A stretch of DNA of 20,598 nucleotides from Nocardioides sp. (GTDB lineage: Bacteria; Actinomycetota; Actinomycetes; Propionibacteriales; Nocardioidaceae): assembly GCA_003519585.1 (NCBI GenBank), contig DOWL01000133.1, positions 1 through 20,598 on the forward strand, in the 5' to 3' direction. Of this stretch, positions 1-8,972 are shown piece after piece. The position numbers and the translations under genes were made by a program. The notes beneath the pieces were generated by a model that was not told where the DNA came from, made no database searches, and was given only the letters and a program-made list of their open reading frames with translations. Position 1 is the stretch's first letter. Every line of letters begins with the position of its first letter.

Positions 1-455
1 GCTTCGGTGACCAGGTGGCCCTCGGCCTCCTCCACCAGCGCCGGGTCGAGGTCGTCGGGGAGGTCGTCCAGCGCACGGACGATGACCTCGACCTGCTCGG
101 CGTGCACCCGCCCTTCGGCCATCGCCTCACGAACCTGCTCGTAGCGTCCCAACCCGGCGGCGACCCGGACGGTGCGGAACGCGGTGGCGCGGGTGAGGTT
201 GGTCCGCACGGCCAGCCAGTTGCCGGTCGAGGTCGCACCGGACTGCTGGGGTACGTCGAGGGTCTCGAGTTGGGCGAGCAGCCGGGTCTTCAGTTCGGCT
301 TGTTGTGCCTCGTGTTTGAGGAGTTCCTCGAGCGCCGCGGTGGTCTGGTCGGCGTCCATCGACCACAGCGGCACCTCGGCGACGGCGGCGAAGGTTTCGC
401 GCGCAGCGGCGATCGCCCGAGTGACCGGGTGCTCGTGCTGCGCCATCGCCGTCAT
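1..455 (-). CDS. DUF222 (13E12-type) protein, N-terminal part, cut by window edge
   Basis: The minus frame is open from ATG at 455 to the window edge, giving about 151 residues that begin MTAMAQHEHPVTRAIAAAR. The helical stretch with TGNWLAVRTNLTRATAFRTV and then GRVHAEQVEVIVRALDDLP is characteristic of the DUF222/REP13E12 family, in which a C-terminal HNH nuclease domain normally follows. That domain would lie left of the window and is not seen. A second ATG three codons downstream (446) is an equally possible start. Genes of this family occur in many copies in Nocardioides-like genomes and often sit beside short repeats, as here. The biological role is not established; an HNH nuclease linked to mobile DNA is the usual inference. 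Family call is good; intactness cannot be judged. Confidence 0.85.
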   Translation of the reverse strand, partial: MTAMAQHEHPVTRAIAAARETFAAVAEVPLWSMDADQTTAALEELLKHEAQQAELKTRLLAQLETLDVPQQSGATSTGNWLAVRTNLTRATAFRTVRVAAGLGRYEQVREAMAEGRVHAEQVEVIVRALDDLPDDLDPALVEEAEGHLVTE

Positions 456-458
456 GGA

Positions 459-1586
459 TCAATCCAAGCAGCGGCCACCGACAGTCGGCCTGCACCGGAA
501 CCCGTTATGCACAAAGGTTTCCGGACCTGCGTGCACGAGACATCGCCTCAGCGCGCGGAGGTCTCGACCGGTGCCGTTGGTGGTCGAGCGGGTGCCGACG
601 CTGCGGAGGTTTCGACACCGTCGGCGCTGGCGCGCCTCCGGGCTCAACCAGCGGTGGTCGAGTGGGTGCCCTCGTTGCGGAGGTTTCGACACCGTCGGCG
701 CTGGCGCGCCTTCGGGCTCAACCACCGGTGGTGGAGCGGGTGCCTTGGTTGCAGTGATTTCGACACGTCGGCGCTGGGGCGCCTCCGGGCTCAACCACCG
801 GACGATCGCAGCCAGCCCGCCGGCGGCAATCCGATAGCCAGCCTGCTTTTGGCGCTGTCCGGGGCCGTCAACCCGACCTACCAACCGCAGGGTGGGCACC
901 CAAGATTGACGGCTCCGGGCGGCGTCAGACACTCGGGAATCGGGTTGCCGCACCCGACGCCAGCAGGCCAGCCGTTGGGTCCTAGGTCGATGGCAGGGGT
1001 ACTCCGTCGACTCCCGACCCTGGAGGTACCGAGCCAGTTCCGCGTCCCCTTCGACCAAACGGTCTCGCTGCAGGAACCAGCCGTGGCTCGTGAGTCCCAG
1101 GGCACCCGGATCCGCGGCCAGAGCGCGCTCGATCTCGGACAGGAACTTGTCCATGAAGATGGCGAACGACGATGCCACCAGGTCGACCCGGCCGGGCACG
1201 TCCAACGAGTAGTGGCCCCAGAAGCGGCCGCCCGAGCTGTTCGTCTGGGCGACGTACCCGAAGACATCGCCGGTGCTGTCGCCGACGCAGCCCCAGAATC
1301 GGACCGCCAACATGTTGTCGACCTGCCACAGCTCTCTCATGTGGTCGTAGAGGTTCGCGCCCAGTGCCGGGTTCTTGAGGCCCAGGAAGCAGTGGTCCAG
1401 CACCGACGCTCCGTTGGTACGCATCAGGAATTCGACGTACGGCCGATCGACCGCACCAATGACCTTGCCGATGTGCTTGAGGACCAGGGTTCGGCCAAAG
1501 TCCGGATAGAGGGTGACGTAGCGGGAGGCCCGCGCCAGCCTCTCAAGCCGAGCGATGAGATCGTCCGTCTCTCCCATGCCACTCAC
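459..1586 (-). CDS. SMI1/KNR4 (SUKH)-like protein with a suspect C-terminal extension
   Basis: GTG at 1586 overlaps the LCP stop as GTGA, suggesting translational coupling; ATG at 1577 is an alternative. The open frame gives 375 residues. Residues about 8-190 are protein-like: an N-terminal helix (DDLIARLERLARASRYVTLY) and VDRPYVEFLMRTNGASVLDH resemble the SMI1/KNR4 fold, in which small cytoplasmic proteins act as immunity or adaptor modules. From about residue 195 the sequence becomes Arg/Pro-rich. From about residue 254 it simply translates the 74-bp repeats, changing phase in each unit. The family domain is usually 130-180 residues, so the natural gene probably ended near 1000 and its stop was lost by frameshift or repeat invasion. 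Family assignment is moderate, based on motif appearance. No toxin partner is visible. Confidence 0.5.
   Translation of the reverse strand: MSGMGETDDLIARLERLARASRYVTLYPDFGRTLVLKHIGKVIGAVDRPYVEFLMRTNGASVLDHCFLGLKNPALGANLYDHMRELWQVDNMLAVRFWGCVGDSTGDVFGYVAQTNSSGGRFWGHYSLDVPGRVDLVASSFAIFMDKFLSEIERALAADPGALGLTSHGWFLQRDRLVEGDAELARYLQGRESTEYPCHRPRTQRLACWRRVRQPDSRVSDAARSRQSWVPTLRLVGRVDGPGQRQKQAGYRIAAGGLAAIVRWLSPEAPQRRRVEITATKAPAPPPVVEPEGAPAPTVSKPPQRGHPLDHRWLSPEARQRRRCRNLRSVGTRSTTNGTGRDLRALRRCLVHAGPETFVHNGFRCRPTVGGRCLD
555..802. repeat. Tandem array of 74-bp repeats
   Basis: A unit beginning TGCGGAGGTTTCGACACCGT recurs at 602, 676 and 750, exactly 74 bp apart. The third copy has lost one base and is cut short near 802. 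A partial, internally deleted copy occupies about 555-601. Each full unit contains inverted arms such as CTCAACCA-GCGG-TGGTCGAG or CCACCGGTGG, so each could fold as a hairpin. The period is not a multiple of three, so no conserved peptide is encoded through the array. This looks like the dispersed palindromic repeats found between genes in Nocardioides-like genomes. It lies between the DUF222 gene and the SMI1-like gene. The array sits within the long stretch 456-1010, which otherwise shows no convincing gene. Confidence 0.85.
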
Positions 1587-2773
1587 GTGCAGAGCCCCGA
1601 CGACGACAGTTCGTCGGCACTGGCATCGACGCTGTCGGTGGGAGGAGCCATCGAGGGTGATGGGCCGCCGCTCGATGGTGCGTCGGCAGGAGCCGACGAG
1701 GCATCACCACCCGGCACCTGGTTGGCCCCGAGGGAGCCGTCTCGCAGCTCGCCGAGCGGCTGGTCGTGCAGGAGCCGCTGCCACAGCGGCGCGGCCTCGT
1801 CGGTCCAGCGGACCCGCGGGCCGTCGTACACGAATGGCACGGTGATGAACCGGATCCGCTTCAGCCCGATGTCCTTGAACTGGTAGCCGACTTCGGCCAT
1901 CTCCTTGATGCTCGGGCTGTTGGTCGTGAGCCCCTGGGTCGCGGCGCTGAGGAACCGCACCAGCCGGTCCGGCCTGGTCATGGTGTCGCCGGAGAGCACC
2001 TTGGCGACCAGCGCGCCGATGAAGGCCTGCTGGCGCTTGATCCGACCGATGTCGCTGCCGTCGCCGACGCCGTGGCGGACCCGCACATAGGCCAGCGCAT
2101 CCTTGCCGCGCAGGGTCCGGGTGCCCTTCTTGATGGTGATGCCGTACTCCGAACTGTCGATGTCCTCGGGCGCGCAGACCTCGACCCCGTCCACGGCGTC
2201 GACCATGCCCTGGAAGCTGGCGAAGTCGACTACCACGAAGTACGTCGCTTTGATGCCGGTGGTCTGCTCGAACTGCTGCATCGTGCAGGCGGCGCCGCCC
2301 AGGGAGTACGCCGCGTTCCACATCTGATCGGATGCGCCCGGGATGATCTCGCCGTCGTCGTCCTTGCAGTCAGGCCGGTCGACGAGCGAGTCGCGCGGGA
2401 TCGAGACGCCGTACGCCGACTGCCGGTCCGCGGAGAGGTGGAACAGGATCGTCGTGTCGGATCCGCCGCCCGACTCGCCGTCGATCTGGCAGCCATCGCA
2501 GTCACGCGAGTCCGAGCCCATCACCAAGATGTTGAGCGGCTGATGCGGAGCGTCGATGTGCACCGTCGGCGGCCGATCGTAGAGCTGTCGGTCGATGTCG
2601 ACCACGGTGAGATTGCCGTTGAGGTGGCGGTAGAGGTACGTCGTCGACAGTCCGACGACGAGGCCGAGCACCAGCAGCGTGGACAGCAGCACCGTTGCGA
2701 GCACGTGACGCCGGCGCGCGCGACCGCGGCGCTTGGGGCGCTGGGCAGCGGTGTTCCCGGAGTCTTCCGCCAC
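1583..2773 (-). CDS. LytR-CpsA-Psr (LCP) family protein
   Basis: LCP proteins transfer polymers such as teichoic acid or arabinogalactan from lipid carriers to peptidoglycan on the outer face of the membrane. The GTG start at 2773 has GGAG 8 nt upstream and gives 396 residues; the frame opens further up but without such a site. An Arg-rich cytoplasmic tail (11-22) precedes one membrane helix (about 23-45). The LCP domain follows, with NILVMGSDSR (81-90), SDTTIL (105-110), SIPRDS (124-129), NAAYSLGG (153-160), YVRVRHG (229-235) and DIGRIKRQQAF (241-251), covering the conserved Arg/Asp residues that bind pyrophosphate. The tail is Ser/Pro/Ala-rich. It is divergent from the giant surface protein and overlaps the SMI1-like gene by 4 nt. 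Family is certain; substrate is unknown. Confidence 0.93.
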   Translation of the reverse strand: MAEDSGNTAAQRPKRRGRARRRHVLATVLLSTLLVLGLVVGLSTTYLYRHLNGNLTVVDIDRQLYDRPPTVHIDAPHQPLNILVMGSDSRDCDGCQIDGESGGGSDTTILFHLSADRQSAYGVSIPRDSLVDRPDCKDDDGEIIPGASDQMWNAAYSLGGAACTMQQFEQTTGIKATYFVVVDFASFQGMVDAVDGVEVCAPEDIDSSEYGITIKKGTRTLRGKDALAYVRVRHGVGDGSDIGRIKRQQAFIGALVAKVLSGDTMTRPDRLVRFLSAATQGLTTNSPSIKEMAEVGYQFKDIGLKRIRFITVPFVYDGPRVRWTDEAAPLWQRLLHDQPLGELRDGSLGANQVPGGDASSAPADAPSSGGPSPSMAPPTDSVDASADELSSSGLCT

Positions 2774-2939
2774 GCTCCAGTCTCCGGTGAGCGACGGGCA
2801 GTTCGGTCGACTCAGCGCGCACGGAGTCGCCGCCACATGACCGCGCTTCGACCCTTCGGCAAACGGTCGGTGAACCCGAGATGGCCGCCAACCAGACGCA
2901 CTACATGACCGGTACGACAACGCATCGAGACTGCGCTCT

Positions 2940-5900
2940 GTGACGGCCGGATGCCTCGCCGGCTGCCTAGCGTCCTCGATCGTGCGTTCCCTTCTGCTCG
3001 CCCTGGCCCTCGTCGTGATCGGGCTCGCGACCTCCGTGACGCTCGCGGTCGCCGTACCTCACACAGCGACCGCTGCCTCGACCACAGCCACCGGCGCCGA
3101 CGATCCCGAGGCGCCGGTCGAACTGATCAAGGACGGAGGCTTCGAGGAGACCGGCAAGTTCAACAACACCAACACCAAGAACAGCAACCCGTACTGGTCG
3201 ACGAGCGGCACCAACCCACTCTGCTCGAACGACTACTGCCCCAGGGACTTCTACGACATCTCCCACGAGGGCAACGGCTTCGTGAAGTTCGAGTCGTTCA
3301 GTGAGCTGTCCGTCTTCGGGTCGGTCTACCAGTCGTTGGTGCTGCCTGCGGGCCGGGTCGTGACGCTGAGCTACGACTTCCGACAGGGCCGCAGCCTGTT
3401 CGAGCCGTACGGCGGCTACGTCGACGTGCTGCTCGACGGGCACCCGCTCAAGTACCACAAGCAGGTCGCCGCGGAGGACAAGGCGTACGACTGGACCCGC
3501 GTGACCGTCGACCTCACCGCGTTCGCGGACGGCGAGTCGCACACGCTGAAGTTCCAGTACTCCAAGTCGACGACCGGGATCAACGTCATGCTGCTGGACG
3601 ACGTGAGCGTTCAGGCGCGCCAACTACCGACGACCGGAGCGACGCTTCAGGACGGCGGGTTCGAGGCGACCTCCTCGCCGTGGCTGGGCGACGACAGCGT
3701 CTACGACTCGCCTTTGTGTACCGCGGGCTGCGCCGGCTCAAGACCTGCCCGGTCGCCGCGCACCGGCAATGGGTGGGCCGGGTTCCGCGGCACGGTACCG
3801 GCAGATGGCACGACCCATACCGGCTGGCTCGCCCAGCGGGTCGTCATTCCGGAGAGCTCTGTCGCGACGCTGTCCTACGGGCTCGCCGACAGTCCAGGCG
3901 ATACCACGGACCCCGAGCCGAACGCGGGGCTCGGCCTGGCGGCACTCGCGTCGCTCGAACTGGTGGTCGATGACCAGGTCATCGCCGATCATCGGCAGGG
4001 CATGGCTACAGACGGCTACGAGCTCCGGACCGCGGACCTCAGACCGTTCGCGGACGGCGAGGAGCACGTGATCATGTTCCGCTACCTCAGCTGGGCCGAC
4101 AGCCTGCACGACCTCGCCATCGACGACGTCGACATCGAGCTCTCCGATCCACCGACGGGTAGCGGACCGACCGAGCTGCTCCGAGACGGCGGCTTCGAGA
4201 CCTCGTCCGGATCCCCGCTGACCAACGACGCGTGGACGACCACGGGCACCGCGGCCGGCTCGCCGTTCTCCGTCGGTGCGGGATCTGCCGATTTCAAGTC
4301 GTACGCCGGCTCCGGGTGGGCCGGGTTTGTGAGCCGCAGCACCGACGCGAGCCAGCGCACCGCCTCGATCTCGCAGGAGATACGCCTCCCCGCGAGGCGG
4401 GAGTCGACGCTCACCTACGCCTACCTCAACGGTCGAAGCGCGGCGCCGTACGACGGCCGGCTGAGGGTGCTCATCGACGGCCGCCAGGTCGACCGGATCG
4501 ACCAGACGGCCAAGCCCAGCCACAGTTATCGACTCCGGACCGTGGACCTGAGCAGGTCGACCAACGGCGGAACGCACACGCTGACCTTCGAGTACACCAA
4601 GCCCTCGCCGGGCGACAACGCCGTGGCCCTCGACGGCGTCAGCATCCAGACCTCTGGCCTCCGGATCGACAGGAACGAGTTCCGGACATCGCTTACGGTG
4701 CCCTACAGCAACACGGTCCCGCCGTGGACGCTCGACGCGTCGTCCGGGCTCGCCGACTCCACTCGGCTGACGGCGACGGCCACGGGGCTGCCAGCCGGCG
4801 TCACCCTGGACCGCCGTGCTGAGAGCGCACCCGGAGACGTGGCCGGCGAGGTGCATTTCCGGCTCGCGGGTGCCGTGACCGGCAAGGTGGGCACCTATCC
4901 GGTGACCATCGACGTGACCGACGGCGTCACTCACCAGCCCGTCACCTTCACCATGGCCGTGACGCCGATACCCGTCTCGGCGCAGTACACCGGGCCGACT
5001 GCCGTAGCGGTGGAGAAGAGCGGCACCGAGCTGACCCTGAGCGCAACCGTACGACCAGGAGGCGCGCACGACGGGGACCTGCGTACGGCGACAGCGACCT
5101 TCACCGACACCGTGGACTACCGGACCTTGTGCACGGCGCCGGTGGCCGCCGACGGCACCGCCTCGTGCACCTATCTCATGGGGCCGCCTCCGACGAAGGC
5201 GCCCCGCGTTTACCAGGTGCGGGTGGACGTCGGCGGCAACTACACCGGCCACACAACGCGCGACACGGCCCTCCAGGTGCGCGCCGTCGAGGGTCTCGTG
5301 GTGACCGCGCCCAGCACGCAGATCGAGGCGGCGTACTCCGACGCGTTCGAGGCCCTCGTCTCGGCAACCTCCGATCGGGTCGGCGCGTCGTTCTCGGCCA
5401 AGGTCGTGCACGGCGAACTGCCGGCCGGCGTGAACCTCATGCGGACCTCGGCTGCGACTGGCGCCGCATGGAAGATCGCGGGCAGCATGACCGGGCCGCC
5501 CGGCGTTGAACGGGTCCTGCTCGCGGTTAGCGACGGCGTCCAGACGAGAGAGGTACCACTGAGGTTGCTGACGAACGCCGAGCAGGCGACCCCGACGTAC
5601 CTGGGACCAGACACCGCGGTCCAGGGTTGGCCGGTCACCCTGTCCGCCCGGGTCGCCCAGGACGACGACACACCTGGCGACCTCGACACCGCGACCGTGA
5701 CGTTCGTCGACGCCGACCACCCCGACGTCGTGCTGTGCCGCGCCAACGTCGTGAGCGATGGTGCGAGCAAAGCTGTCGGCTCGGCCCGCTGCGACTACAC
5801 CGCCGACCGCACCCGCACCATCCGGGTCACCGTCGGTGGTCGATTCGCGGGAGAGACGACGCACCTGCTCACCGTCACTCCGCCGCAAGGCCTGTCGATC

Positions 5901-7733
5901 GTGAAGGCCGCGGCGGACGCGCTCACGGCGCAGTACTCCGATCCGTTCGAAGCGATCTTCTCTGCGACGTCCGACCGCGCCGGAGCCACACTGTCGGCCA
6001 AGCTCGAGAACGGGACGTTGCCAGCGGGGCTGACCTTCGAGCCGTCCACGTCCACGACGGGCGTCGCGTGGAAGATCGCGGGCACCGTGACTGGTCCGCT
6101 CGGCAGCTTCCCGGTCACGTTCTCGATCAGCGACGGTGTTCAGACGACCGAGCTCCCATTGACGATCATCGTCACCGCGGAGAACGCGAAGCCGACGTAT
6201 ACCGGTCCGACGACCGCGACCGAGGGCTGGCCGGTCAGCCTGTCCGCCCTGGTCACCCAGGACCGCGAGTCGGCAGGTGACCTCGGCACTGCGACTGTGA
6301 CGTTCACCGACGCCGACCACCCCGAGGTGGTGCTGTGCCTCGCCACCGTCACCCAGGCCTCGGCGAACAAGGCCGTCGGCACGGCCCGCTGCGACTACAC
6401 CGCCGACCACACCAGGACCGTCCGGGTGACGGTCGGCGGGCGGTTCACCGGTCGGTCCCAGAGCCCGCTGACGGTCACACCACCGAAAGGTCTGTCGATC
6501 ACCCGGCCCGCGTCGGCCCGCGTGGAGGCGCAGTACTCCGACGGTGTCGACGTGACCGTCTCAGCCGGGTCCGACCGCGCCGGGGCCAGACTCTCCGCAA
6601 CCCTGGTCGGCGCCACGCGCCCGAAGGACCTCGCACTCACGCCGACCGCAACCGAGGGCGGCACGACGTGGATCCTGACCGGCATCGAGAAGCTCGCGCC
6701 CGCGACGTACCCGCTGTCGATCCGAATCAGCGACAGGACCGAGCGGCTCGAAGTCCCGGTGACCGTGGTCATCACCCGAGAGGACGCGACTGTGGCGTAC
6801 GACGGTCCGACCTCGGCCCGGGCAGGTCAGCAGGTGGAACTGTCCGCGAAGCTCGAGCAGAACGACGATCGTCCGGGCGACGTGAGCAGAGCGACTGTGA
6901 CGTTCCTCGACACTGACCATGACGTGGAGTTGTGCACCGCGGCGGTGGCGACAGACGGTACGGCGAGCTGCCCGTGGACCGCAGCCCGGAGCGTCCGAGT
7001 CGCGGTGCGCGTGGACGGAAGCTTCACGGGCGAGACTGCGCAACCGGTCACGCTCACTGTGACGCCGACATCGCCCGACATCTCGCCGACGCCCGACCCG
7101 TCGCCGACGCGCGACCCGGCGCCCGTCACCACGCCGGCACCTGACACCACGCTGACCAACGGCCCCGGCGCCTGGCTACTGGCCACCTCGACGACCTTCG
7201 CCTTCTCCTCCGCACCGGCTGGCGCCACGTTCGTGTGCACCCTCGACGCGGGTACGCCGGTGCCGTGCGCGTCGCCGTACCCCGTCTCCGGTCTCAGCCC
7301 GACCACCCACGTGATGACCATTGCAGCCACCCGGTCCGGTCAGTTCGACCCGACACCGGTGCGCGTGGTGTTCACCGTCCCGAAAGACGCCAACGCTTGG
7401 ACGACGAAGGGCCACGGCTGGAAGCGCAGCGGCACCCATGCGGTGTTCGGGTCGGCCTGGGCCACTCGCGCCAAGGGCGAGGCACTGATCGCCACGGTCA
7501 CGGACGCCACCCAACTGGCGCTCGTGGTCGGCAGATCGCCACACGCAGGCCGGGTCAAGGTGTTCCTGGGCGGCCGACTGGTCGGAGTGGTGAGCCTCAA
7601 GGGCGCGAAGGGCGACTCCGCGATCGTGCCCCTCGCGCCGTTCCCCGCCGCTCGCTCGGGCAAGCTGCGGATCGTGACGGCCAACGCGCGGCTCGTCCGG
7701 ATAGCGGGCCTCGGCATCGCCACCGCGAGCTGA
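2940..7733 (+). CDS. Giant secreted multi-domain repeat protein (jelly-roll-like and Ig-like units)
   Basis: A 1597-residue protein with an N-terminal signal (hydrophobic core about 16-40, cleavage likely near TATAA). Three related ~175-residue units begin with DGGFE at residues 65, 238 and 416 and end in DDVSVQ, DDVDIE and DGVSIQ; they look like carbohydrate-binding jelly rolls. Four Ig-like units follow at about 572-784, 785-983, 984-1183 and 1184-1377. The middle two are nearly 200 residues each and closely alike (YSD.FEA, VTVGGRF). A Thr/Pro linker (about 1378-1405) leads to a beta-rich terminal domain with TTKGHGWKRSGTHAVFGSAW. No LPXTG sorting signal or C-terminal membrane anchor was found, so it is probably released or held non-covalently. 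GTG 2940 lacks a strong ribosome binding site; GTG near 2982 is possible. Adhesin or glycan-binding role is inference. Confidence 0.85.
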   Translation: MTAGCLAGCLASSIVRSLLLALALVVIGLATSVTLAVAVPHTATAASTTATGADDPEAPVELIKDGGFEETGKFNNTNTKNSNPYWSTSGTNPLCSNDYCPRDFYDISHEGNGFVKFESFSELSVFGSVYQSLVLPAGRVVTLSYDFRQGRSLFEPYGGYVDVLLDGHPLKYHKQVAAEDKAYDWTRVTVDLTAFADGESHTLKFQYSKSTTGINVMLLDDVSVQARQLPTTGATLQDGGFEATSSPWLGDDSVYDSPLCTAGCAGSRPARSPRTGNGWAGFRGTVPADGTTHTGWLAQRVVIPESSVATLSYGLADSPGDTTDPEPNAGLGLAALASLELVVDDQVIADHRQGMATDGYELRTADLRPFADGEEHVIMFRYLSWADSLHDLAIDDVDIELSDPPTGSGPTELLRDGGFETSSGSPLTNDAWTTTGTAAGSPFSVGAGSADFKSYAGSGWAGFVSRSTDASQRTASISQEIRLPARRESTLTYAYLNGRSAAPYDGRLRVLIDGRQVDRIDQTAKPSHSYRLRTVDLSRSTNGGTHTLTFEYTKPSPGDNAVALDGVSIQTSGLRIDRNEFRTSLTVPYSNTVPPWTLDASSGLADSTRLTATATGLPAGVTLDRRAESAPGDVAGEVHFRLAGAVTGKVGTYPVTIDVTDGVTHQPVTFTMAVTPIPVSAQYTGPTAVAVEKSGTELTLSATVRPGGAHDGDLRTATATFTDTVDYRTLCTAPVAADGTASCTYLMGPPPTKAPRVYQVRVDVGGNYTGHTTRDTALQVRAVEGLVVTAPSTQIEAAYSDAFEALVSATSDRVGASFSAKVVHGELPAGVNLMRTSAATGAAWKIAGSMTGPPGVERVLLAVSDGVQTREVPLRLLTNAEQATPTYLGPDTAVQGWPVTLSARVAQDDDTPGDLDTATVTFVDADHPDVVLCRANVVSDGASKAVGSARCDYTADRTRTIRVTVGGRFAGETTHLLTVTPPQGLSIVKAAADALTAQYSDPFEAIFSATSDRAGATLSAKLENGTLPAGLTFEPSTSTTGVAWKIAGTVTGPLGSFPVTFSISDGVQTTELPLTIIVTAENAKPTYTGPTTATEGWPVSLSALVTQDRESAGDLGTATVTFTDADHPEVVLCLATVTQASANKAVGTARCDYTADHTRTVRVTVGGRFTGRSQSPLTVTPPKGLSITRPASARVEAQYSDGVDVTVSAGSDRAGARLSATLVGATRPKDLALTPTATEGGTTWILTGIEKLAPATYPLSIRISDRTERLEVPVTVVITREDATVAYDGPTSARAGQQVELSAKLEQNDDRPGDVSRATVTFLDTDHDVELCTAAVATDGTASCPWTAARSVRVAVRVDGSFTGETAQPVTLTVTPTSPDISPTPDPSPTRDPAPVTTPAPDTTLTNGPGAWLLATSTTFAFSSAPAGATFVCTLDAGTPVPCASPYPVSGLSPTTHVMTIAATRSGQFDPTPVRVVFTVPKDANAWTTKGHGWKRSGTHAVFGSAWATRAKGEALIATVTDATQLALVVGRSPHAGRVKVFLGGRLVGVVSLKGAKGDSAIVPLAPFPAARSGKLRIVTANARLVRIAGLGIATAS
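4654..7068 (+). repeat. Coding tandem repeat of four ~200-codon Ig-like units
   Basis: Within the giant surface gene, corresponding points in consecutive units (the GL of EGLVV, QGLSI and KGLSI) fall at 5292, 5889 and 6489, spacings of 597 and 600 bp. A more diverged first unit covers about 4654-5291. Each unit holds a putative-Ig half (YSD...SATSDR..A..SAKL..G.LPAG) and a second Ig-like half (YTGP.TA..GWPV.LSA......GDL.TATVTF.DADH). Units two and three are the most alike, which points to recent internal duplication; the fourth has lost several of the shared residues. Confidence 0.85.
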
Positions 7734-7751
7734 CCCAGGGCGGCCAGTCCG

Positions 7752-8972
7752 CTACCCCGTCTGCAGCATCTTCTGCCGGTGCTGGATCACCCGTTTCAGC
7801 TTCTTGATCGCGCCCCGGTCGAACGGGAGCTCGTTGACTCCATCGAGCCACCCGTCGGTCGAGGCCGCGACACGATCGACGATCGTGCGCCCGGCCCGAC
7901 CACGCACACCGAGATGTTCGCCCAGAGCCACATACCGAGCACCGGTGATGTTCCCGTCCCGCCTGCCGCCGACCGACAACGCCATTGTGGTGTCGCCGTA
8001 CGGTTGAGAGCTCGGGAGGTCGTACGCCGGCGCGGGCTGCCACCGGCCGGAGGCATCCTGCAGCACCGAGAAGTTCTTCGCGTGCGCATCGCCGTTGCCG
8101 GTGAGGTAGGCGAACGCTGCCTGGGCGAGGAACTGCGCCGCGGCAGGTACCGGGGCCTCGCACACGGCCGACAATGCCGCGAGCAGATCCTCTGTCGTCA
8201 CGCTGTACTTCGCGGATGGGTACAGGCCGAGGACCTGACAGCCGTCCTCAACCGCGAGCGACGCCAAGCGGCCGTCTACGGCAACCCGGTCAAATCTGGT
8301 GACGGCCAGGCCAGGCTCTCCTTCACCGTCGCGGACCAGGCTCCAGTCCACCGTGCCGATGCCGGCCATGCGAGCAGCGCCCAGGAAGAACGCCTCGTTC
8401 TCCACCAGATGCTTGAACTCACGCGGGTTCAGCTTCAACAACAGCTGGGAGCCCGCTGTCGTGATCGGCACGTTGAGCATCGCGGCACTGACTTTGTCCT
8501 GAACGCCTGGAAGGCCGACCCGATCCACGCGTATGTCCAGCTCGGCGAGCAGGTCGGCGAATCGCACCTGGTCGAAGTTCTCGACCTGTAGCCGGGATCG
8601 CACCGGCTGGAGGCTCTGGCCGGCCGGCACGATCCGGACGTCACCGACAGTGTCGCCGCCCACAGCCAGCACGAGGGTGAGCTCGTCGTCGGGCGAGGTC
8701 TTCACGCTTCGGCGGAGGGCGCCGAGTCGGCGACCCTCCGGAAGCAGCCCGGCGAAGAACGGCGGGACTGCGCCGGCCGCGGTCACGACCGGCTCCCGCT
8801 TCACCGGCAGCGTGGTGGCGACCCGCGGACCTCCAGCAGCCACCCACTCGTCCGTGTAGGTGAAGTCGACCCCACCGCTGGCGTTGCGGCTGAGGTGTCC
8901 GGCGAGCCGGTCCGCCTTGTACACATCGGCCCGCGTGACAATCTTGAGCTCTTCCGATTCGAGCTCAGTCAC
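7752..8972 (-). CDS. hipA: HipA-family serine/threonine kinase toxin
   Basis: HipA toxins are kinases that, in the E. coli paradigm, phosphorylate glutamyl-tRNA synthetase and cause dormancy. This 406-residue protein has the expected N-subdomain (AVPPFFAGLLPEGRR, 68-82), a flexible loop LPGVQDKVSAAM (154-165), an ATP-binding lysine K180 in LLLKLNP, and E191/E193. The catalytic segment GNGDAHAKN is at 292-300 and the metal-binding Asp318 lies in PAYDLP. D295 and D318 are 23 residues apart, the same spacing as the catalytic and metal Asp pair of E. coli HipA, so the kinase looks intact. The ATG overlaps the hipB stop by 4 nt (ATGA). It converges on the giant surface gene with only 18 bp between stops and no obvious hairpin. 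Substrate is unknown. Confidence 0.93.
   Translation of the reverse strand: MTELESEELKIVTRADVYKADRLAGHLSRNASGGVDFTYTDEWVAAGGPRVATTLPVKREPVVTAAGAVPPFFAGLLPEGRRLGALRRSVKTSPDDELTLVLAVGGDTVGDVRIVPAGQSLQPVRSRLQVENFDQVRFADLLAELDIRVDRVGLPGVQDKVSAAMLNVPITTAGSQLLLKLNPREFKHLVENEAFFLGAARMAGIGTVDWSLVRDGEGEPGLAVTRFDRVAVDGRLASLAVEDGCQVLGLYPSAKYSVTTEDLLAALSAVCEAPVPAAAQFLAQAAFAYLTGNGDAHAKNFSVLQDASGRWQPAPAYDLPSSQPYGDTTMALSVGGRRDGNITGARYVALGEHLGVRGRAGRTIVDRVAASTDGWLDGVNELPFDRGAIKKLKRVIQHRQKMLQTG

Noticed and set aside
555..802. CRISPR array
   Set aside because: The repeats are head to tail at 74 bp without unique spacers, and no cas gene is nearby.
15..1886. A 623-codon plus-strand open frame
   Set aside because: It runs antisense to the DUF222, SMI1-like and LCP genes and through the repeats; its peptide is low-complexity Arg/Gly/Val with no family features.
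3738..6410. An 890-codon minus-strand open frame
   Set aside because: It is the antisense shadow of the giant repeat gene; its peptide is Arg/Gly-rich and mirrors the tandem repeat.
7720..7760. Terminator between the giant gene and hipA
   Set aside because: The 18-bp gap between convergent stops shows no convincing inverted repeat.
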